Below, piece by piece: positions 57,580-64,000 of a stretch of 64,000 bases of DNA. Position 1 is the first letter of the stretch; each line of letters opens with the position of its first letter. Both the position numbers and the translations under genes were made by a program. The stretch is from contig NZ_AP025144.1 of assembly GCF_019977755.1 (NCBI RefSeq), forward strand, positions 248,001 to 312,000. The letters are read 5' to 3'. This stretch comes from Vibrio penaeicida. Its GTDB lineage: Bacteria; Pseudomonadota; Gammaproteobacteria; Enterobacterales; Vibrionaceae. Below the pieces are notes generated by a model. That model made no database searches. It saw nothing but the letters and a program-made list of their open reading frames with translations, and was not told the DNA's origin.

Positions 57580-58542
57580 ATGATTAAGAAGATCGGTGTT
57601 TTGACAAGTGGCGGTGACGCACCAGGCATGAATGCAGCAGTTCGTGGTGTTGTTCGTACGGCACTTTCAGAAGGGCTAGAAGTGTACGGTATTTATGACG
57701 GTTACTTAGGTCTATACGAAAACCGTATCGAGAAATTAGATCGCTGCAGTGTATCTGATGTGATCAATAAAGGCGGTACCTTCCTTGGTTCAGCTCGTTT
57801 CCCAGAATTTAAAGAAGTAGAAGTTCGCGAGAAAGCGATCGAAAACCTGAAAGAGCACGGTATTGAAGCCCTAGTTGTTGTTGGCGGTGACGGCTCTTAC
57901 ATGGGTGCGAAAAAGCTGACCGAAATGGGTTACCCATGTATTGGTTTACCGGGCACGATTGATAACGATATCGCTGGTACAGATTACACAATTGGTTACT
58001 TAACCGCATTGAATACTGTTATCGACGCCATTGACCGTCTGCGTGATACATCATCTTCTCACCAGCGTATTTCGATTGTAGAAATCATGGGTCGCCACTG
58101 TGGTGATTTGACGTTGATGTCTGCGATTGCTGGTGGTTGTGAATACATCATCACGCCAGAAACAGGCTTGAGTAATGATGAGTTGATTGCCAATATTCAA
58201 GACGGCATCAAGAAAGGTAAGAAACACGCAATCATCGCTTTAACTGAGCTGATGATGGATGCTAACGAGCTTGCTAAAGAGATTGAATCTGCCACTGGAC
58301 GTGAAACTCGTGCGACAGTATTGGGGCATATCCAACGTGGCGGTCGTCCAACAGCATTTGACCGTGTTCTTGCATCTCGCATGGGTAACTACGCTGTTCA
58401 CCTTCTACAAGAAGGTCATGGCGGTCGTTGTGTGGGTATTCAGAAAGAACAGCTTGTTCACCACGACATTATTGACTGCATAGAGAACATGAAGCGTCCA
58501 GTACGCGATGACTTGTTCAAAGTTGCGAAAGAGTTGTTCTAA
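57580..58542 (+). CDS. pfkA: 6-phosphofructokinase
   Basis: PfkA phosphorylates fructose-6-phosphate, the committed step of glycolysis. The 320-aa protein has ATP motif [16 protein letters not shown] near 9-24, GGDGSYMGA near 102-110, catalytic [16 protein letters not shown] near 124-139 and signature [14 protein letters not shown] near 243-256. ATG 57580 follows AGGGTGAGC; the GTG at 57574 is less likely. The stop is 19 bp before a MITE-like element that separates the gene from its terminator. Confidence 0.97.
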   Translation: MIKKIGVLTSGGDAPGMNAAVRGVVRTALSEGLEVYGIYDGYLGLYENRIEKLDRCSVSDVINKGGTFLGSARFPEFKEVEVREKAIENLKEHGIEALVVVGGDGSYMGAKKLTEMGYPCIGLPGTIDNDIAGTDYTIGYLTALNTVIDAIDRLRDTSSSHQRISIVEIMGRHCGDLTLMSAIAGGCEYIITPETGLSNDELIANIQDGIKKGKKHAIIALTELMMDANELAKEIESATGRETRATVLGHIQRGGRPTAFDRVLASRMGNYAVHLLQEGHGGRCVGIQKEQLVHHDIIDCIENMKRPVRDDLFKVAKELF

Positions 58543-58561
58543 TATTGAGCATTCAAGACTA

Positions 58562-58825
58562 GGGTCTGTTGACCTTTCGAGATGATTTTTGCAGCAATTT
58601 GTGGGTGATTTATACAAGGCAGAGCTTATTCGGTGTAGTCGCTCTACATCAATGAGCGATAACGCAGTAGAAATAAGCCACAAATGCTGCCCGAAGGGTT
58701 CGTTTCTATGCCTTTGACTCTTTGTTGCAAGGTATTTGCCTAGAATAACTAGGCTACACACCTTGCGCCGCGAGTAAAAGGCATAGAACTCGAACAAAAT
58801 TTAACCACGAAAGGTCAACAGACCC
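58562..58825 (+). mobile_element. MITE-like element, copy B
   Basis: 264 bp with perfect 18-bp terminal inverted repeats (GGGTCTGTTGACCTTTCG and its complement), 20 bp when the flanking TA on each side is counted. Inside are two imperfect hairpins: 58591-58690 (GCAGCAATTTGTGG ... CCACAAATGCTGC) and 58704-58788 (TTCTATGCCTTT ... AAAGGCATAGAA). No coding capacity is credible. Nearly identical to copy A at 54232. Confidence 0.8.
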
Positions 58826-58840
58826 TAACTTACTTAATAA

Positions 58841-58867
58841 AAACCGCTGACTTTTCAGCGGTTTTTT
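58841..58867 (+). terminator. pfkA terminator
   Basis: AAACCGCTGA-CTTT-TCAGCGGTTT stem followed by TTTTT; 15 bp beyond MITE-like copy B. The A-run on the left means it can also serve the convergent MATE gene. Confidence 0.85.
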
Positions 58868-58897
58868 TGTTTGAAATAGACTTTCTCTGGTTTTTAG

Positions 58898-60256
58898 CTA
58901 TCGACTTGTTTCCAGCTCGTGAGCTTCAATCACTTCGTTGCGTATTTTAAGTGCGTACAAGTACCCCAGTGTTCCGCCAACGATATTACCTGCTGCAATA
59001 CCGATAAAAAGCCCTTCAACCTGATACCACTCACTACCAATGTAGGCAAAAGGCAATGTGAATATAAACAAACGCATCGCACTCCAACTAAAGGCATGCA
59101 TGGGTTTGTGTAGTGCATTGAGCCCACTAGCCAGTACCATTAATATGCCTTGAAACCCATAACTGAACGGGACCACCAGCAAGTAATGCCAAAGCAAATC
59201 TCTCACACTTTGCTCTTGTGAGAAAAGTGAAGCAATAGGCATACTCAATGGGACCATCATAATAAAGATGAGAAGCTGAAAAAGAATCGAAAATCGCATG
59301 CACACAAATAAAGCGTTAAAACTGCGTGTTGGATTATTTGCACCTAAATTTTGCGCCATAAAGGGCGTCAAAGCGGAGGTCAGTGCCATTAGCACCAAAA
59401 TCAAGATAGATTCGACACGTTGCGCGGCGCCATAAGCGGCAACGGCTTCTGTACCGTGGCTCGCTAATATCATCATCAGTATTGCACCTGAAATAGGTGA
59501 CATCGCATTAGACAAGGCGGCGGGTGTGCCAATTTTTAAGATGGCACGCCAATCTTGTATGAGTGACGAAAAATACGGGAGTGCCAGCAGCTTTTCTCTT
59601 TTTATGAGTACGTACAAAGATCCACACAAAGCGCCCATGTAGCTGAGTGCACTGGCTATAGCAGCCCCTTTTATTCCCAATTCAGGAAACGGACCGTAAC
59701 CAAAGATAAGCAGTGGGTCGAGTACGCCGTTAATGACACCAGCCAGCATCATGATTTTTGCTGGAGTTTTGGTATCACCAGTTGCACGAATCGCACTGTT
59801 TCCCGCCATGGGAATGACTAACATTGGGATCGTTAGATACCATACCACCATGTACTCTTTGATGAGTGGGATAAGATCTGGGGTCGCCCCGAGAAGAGAA
59901 AACAGCGGGGTGATGGTCAGCAATCCTATTGTTGATGCGATACTGACGAGAATGACCGCTAGGATTAAACCGTGGGAAGAAAACCTTGCCGCATCTTGAT
60001 TGTTGCCTTGCCCAAGCAGCCGACCGACGTTGGTCGAAAGCCCCATGCCAATACCCATCGTGATGCAATTGACGGCAAAGGTGACGGGAAAAGTAAAGCT
60101 GATCGCAGCCAGAGCCTGAGTACCAAGCAAAGAAATGAAAAAAGTGTCCACAAGATTAAACATAAGGATCGAAATCAGGCCCACAATCATCGGTAGGGTC
60201 ATGTTTCGGAGCACTGCGGGGATAGGTGCAGTGAGTAATCCATGTTTATCTTGCAT
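58898..60256 (-). CDS. MATE-family multidrug/cation exporter
   Basis: A 452-aa inner-membrane protein with about 12 hydrophobic helices in two MatE repeats (about 18-180 and 240-400). The first helix with LPMIVGLISILMFNLVDTFFIS, and GMGLSTNVGRLLGQGN and GNSAIRATGDTKTP are typical of MATE exporters driven by Na+ or H+. ATG 60256 is preferred to the TTG at 60268; neither has a strong Shine-Dalgarno. Substrate unknown. Convergent with pfkA. Confidence 0.88.
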   Translation of the reverse strand: MQDKHGLLTAPIPAVLRNMTLPMIVGLISILMFNLVDTFFISLLGTQALAAISFTFPVTFAVNCITMGIGMGLSTNVGRLLGQGNNQDAARFSSHGLILAVILVSIASTIGLLTITPLFSLLGATPDLIPLIKEYMVVWYLTIPMLVIPMAGNSAIRATGDTKTPAKIMMLAGVINGVLDPLLIFGYGPFPELGIKGAAIASALSYMGALCGSLYVLIKREKLLALPYFSSLIQDWRAILKIGTPAALSNAMSPISGAILMMILASHGTEAVAAYGAAQRVESILILVLMALTSALTPFMAQNLGANNPTRSFNALFVCMRFSILFQLLIFIMMVPLSMPIASLFSQEQSVRDLLWHYLLVVPFSYGFQGILMVLASGLNALHKPMHAFSWSAMRLFIFTLPFAYIGSEWYQVEGLFIGIAAGNIVGGTLGYLYALKIRNEVIEAHELETSR

Positions 60257-60435
60257 TGACAGTGACAACTTAATTTATCTTGAAGAACGCGTAGGATACA
60301 GAAGAATACACATTGGAGCCACAATGCGACGGAGGGCTCGAAAGTTGAGGTGGAAACAGTTACTTCGAGCCACAAACGTGAAATTTCTCGAAAAGCTGTT
60401 TGATTTTTCAACACTCGTCACAAAAAAACGCATTG

Positions 60436-60470
60436 CCCCCCTTGGGTTATCTCTATGTACGCCCTATATA
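60436..60470 (+). promoter_or_regulatory. heat-shock (sigma-32) type promoter of groESL
   Basis: CCCCCCTTGGG (60436-60446) and CCCTATATA (60462-60470), 15 bp apart, resemble the sigma-32 elements CCCTTGAA and CCCCATTTA. They lie 70-100 bp upstream of groES. No CIRCE repeat was found. Confidence 0.6.
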
Positions 60471-60538
60471 TGATCCACAAGCCGTTTTAACGGCATTTCT
60501 TACATCAAATAGAATCATCTAATCAGGAGAGACGACCG

Positions 60539-60829
60539 ATGAATATCCGTCCTTTACACGACCGAGTTATCGTTGAACGCCAAGAAGTTGAATCCAAATC
60601 TGCCGGCGGCATCGTTCTAACTGGTTCTGCTGCGGAAAAATCGACACGTGGTACGGTTTTGGCTGTAGGCAAGGGCCGCATCCTAGAAAACGGTACTGTG
60701 CAACCGCTGGACGTTAAAGTTGGTGATAGCGTTATTTTTGCTGAAGGCTACGGCACGAAATCTGAAAAGATTGACGGCAAAGAAGTTCTGATCATGTCTG
60801 AAAATGACATCATGGCAATCGTTGAGTAA
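60539..60829 (+). CDS. groES: Co-chaperonin GroES
   Basis: The 96-aa heptameric lid of GroEL. It begins [16 protein letters not shown], carries the mobile loop [15 protein letters not shown] near 21-35 and ends NDIMAIVE. A strong AGGAGAG leader lies before the ATG. First gene of groESL, 76 bp before groEL. Confidence 0.98.
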   Translation: MNIRPLHDRVIVERQEVESKSAGGIVLTGSAAEKSTRGTVLAVGKGRILENGTVQPLDVKVGDSVIFAEGYGTKSEKIDGKEVLIMSENDIMAIVE

Positions 60830-60878
60830 AAGCAATCATTGAGTAATTTTTACTCTGATTCAAAAAACGACAGACTAA

Positions 60879-62552
<1,674 letters not shown>

Positions 62553-62575
62553 GCCTCCTCCTCTCGGATGATAAG

Positions 62576-62602
62576 AGCCTCGCAGTTATGCGGGGCTTTT
62601 TT
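62576..62602 (+). terminator. groESL terminator
   Basis: AGCCTCGC-AGTTAT-GCGGGGCT stem followed by TTTTTT, 24 bp past groEL. Confidence 0.85.
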
Positions 62603-62759
62603 ATATCTTAAACATTCAATTATTTTATCGATTTTATATAATTTAGATAAACGCTCTATAGGTGGAGTAGGTTTCGTTGATCTAAGCTGAAAATTCACTT
62701 TATGTCGCATATTGTTCTGGTATGTTAGAGGCATAAAAATAAGTAGCTAGGTTAATCCT

Positions 62760-64000
62760 TTGAGCCATAATCACAATTTTCCAATTAAACGTTCTTTGCT
62801 GGGCGTAACGGCTTTGTACGGTCTATTTCTGCTTCTTCTTGTTGTGGACGCGCTCAATGAAGCGTCGGAAGAATTTACAGCAGAAAAAAAGCATGTGGCT
62901 GTGGCGTTAAAAGATATGTCGAACACATTAAGAGCGGTGGAGCATGAGATGACGGTGCTATCGCAGTTTAACGTCTCTGATTCTCCCCCTCATTTACATA
63001 CCGTTGTGGAAGGCAAAACGTGCTCTTTCGAAGGGCTAGGTGAGGGGCGTTCTACCATTCACTCGGACTTCATCATCACTGGTGTTGTCGATATGTGTGA
63101 TGTGCGTACCTCACTATACCAAGATGCGCATTTTTGGGTGCCTAGCGCTCACGTCATGTCTTATCTAGTGAACACCCGCGAAACAATTTCTTCCATCTAC
63201 TTTATTTCTAAAGATAAATACATTATTTCATCGCCTTCTAAGCTGGCGCGAAACATCACGAGCAGTACTTTTGATGATGTCCTTAAACATCGACCTTTTT
63301 GGCGAAACACTTTGCAGTACGGGCTTGCCAATAACCGTCGTGATATCACTTTTACAGGAGAATACCGCGATCTCTTTACCGGAAAGTCGGTAGTTACTTT
63401 AAGTGCGGCAGTGTATCGAGATGGAGAGCTGGCGGGCGTGTTGGCAATGGATGTTCTGGCGAGCCAGATTAAGCGTAATTTAGGGAAGGAGTACCTTATC
63501 CTTCCCTATCCAGGCGATAACCAAACGGGTCTGTTTACTTACAAAAAGTCGGGTGAGATCAGCGATGCTTCTCAAAATACGCGTTTGCATTTGAGTATCG
63601 ACCAACATTGGCAACAGCATTTGTATCAGTTGTGGAAGTACAAACATTATTGGTTGGTAACATGGTTTGTTTCTTATCTGTTTGTCGTTACGTTATTGAT
63701 TAATAAGAATTGGTCTTTGATTCAATCTTATGAAGATAAACTGATGCACCTTGATGATGAAACCGGGTTATTGAATCTCAAAGGGTTAGAGGCAAAACTT
63801 TCTGGGCTTAAGGAGCGTCCTTTCCTTTGCATTGCGGCGTACTCCGTAAAAGATACAGAATACCTGTCTGAACTAGCAAAAGAACAAGTTAAATCGCATG
63901 TACAAGTCGTTCTTAAGGAGAGGCTTCGTTCGTTCGATATTTTCGCTTCATCAGGAGATGGAGATTGGGTTCTGATTTTGCCTTGTGAATCGATAGAATT
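62760..64000 (+). CDS. membrane sensor protein with probable GGDEF domain (3' end beyond window)
   Basis: The frame is open from 62751 to the right edge (about 413 codons) with a likely TTG start at 62760 (SHNHNFPIKRSLLG). There is a membrane helix near 15-32, a large periplasmic region resembling a double-Cache sensor (about 35-290), a second helix near 298-318, and then HLDDETGLLNLKGLEAKL, the typical entry to a diguanylate cyclase GGDEF domain. The active-site motif lies beyond the window, so catalytic activity cannot be judged. A tag codon at 62748 limits the frame upstream. Confidence 0.78.
   Translation, partial: MSHNHNFPIKRSLLGVTALYGLFLLLLVVDALNEASEEFTAEKKHVAVALKDMSNTLRAVEHEMTVLSQFNVSDSPPHLHTVVEGKTCSFEGLGEGRSTIHSDFIITGVVDMCDVRTSLYQDAHFWVPSAHVMSYLVNTRETISSIYFISKDKYIISSPSKLARNITSSTFDDVLKHRPFWRNTLQYGLANNRRDITFTGEYRDLFTGKSVVTLSAAVYRDGELAGVLAMDVLASQIKRNLGKEYLILPYPGDNQTGLFTYKKSGEISDASQNTRLHLSIDQHWQQHLYQLWKYKHYWLVTWFVSYLFVVTLLINKNWSLIQSYEDKLMHLDDETGLLNLKGLEAKLSGLKERPFLCIAAYSVKDTEYLSELAKEQVKSHVQVVLKERLRSFDIFASSGDGDWVLILPCESIE

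Overview
This window reads as a piece of the larger chromosome of a Vibrio species (Vibrionaceae, Gammaproteobacteria). The gene order is the familiar gammaproteobacterial core with Vibrio variations: rsd-nudC-hemE, hupA with a DUF1481 lipoprotein gene, purHD, zntR, prmA-dusB-fis, aroQ-accBC, dsbD-dcuA-aspA-fxsA, sodA-cpxAR/cpxP-fieF-pfkA and groESL. No rRNA or tRNA genes, CRISPR arrays, prophages or complete insertion sequences were seen. Both ends are cut inside genes: rsd on the left, and a sensory gene with a probable GGDEF domain on the right.

Layout. Positions 1-12,500 hold housekeeping genes for NADH/RNA cap turnover, heme, a UDG-family protein, HU, purine synthesis, zinc sensing and an alcohol dehydrogenase. 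Positions 12,500-20,500 hold a Cache chemoreceptor, the fis operon, fatty-acid (accBC) and shikimate (aroQ) genes and a DMT exporter. Positions 20,700-34,700 form an acetate-scavenging neighbourhood: acs, a DnaQ-like exonuclease, a cNMP/CBS/DUF294 protein, an HcaT-like MFS transporter, the CrbS sensor kinase, a small outer-membrane protein, a VC2705-type sodium:solute symporter with its DUF4212 small subunit, and the CrbR response regulator. The symporter gene is broken by a frameshift lying in a perfect 18-bp inverted repeat. Positions 34,800-43,900 form a transporter-plus-regulator block: an AfuABC-like ABC importer beside a PgtABC-like trio (sigma-54 activator, sensor kinase, periplasmic binding-protein-like sensor), with a candidate sigma-54 promoter in front of the importer operon. 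Positions 44,000-51,400 hold dsbD, dcuA, aspA, fxsA, trmL and sodA. Positions 51,400-58,900 hold the Cpx envelope-stress system, two orphan solute-binding proteins, fieF and pfkA, with two near-identical TIR-bounded elements. Positions 58,900-64,000 hold a MATE exporter, groESL and the start of a membrane sensor gene.

Sites that tie genes to circuits include a Fur box before sodA and another before the alcohol dehydrogenase, a perfect CpxR box between cpxR and cpxP, a PurR-like box before purH, a sigma-32-type promoter before groES, and many intrinsic terminators. The most notable unexplained signals are: (i) a compact candidate small RNA antisense to the nudC-hemE spacer; (ii) a hairpin-templated frameshift in the acetate symporter; (iii) a Pgt-type sensing system apparently rewired to an AfuABC importer; and (iv) a structured 264-277 bp MITE-like element inserted twice, each time between a stop codon and the gene's terminator.
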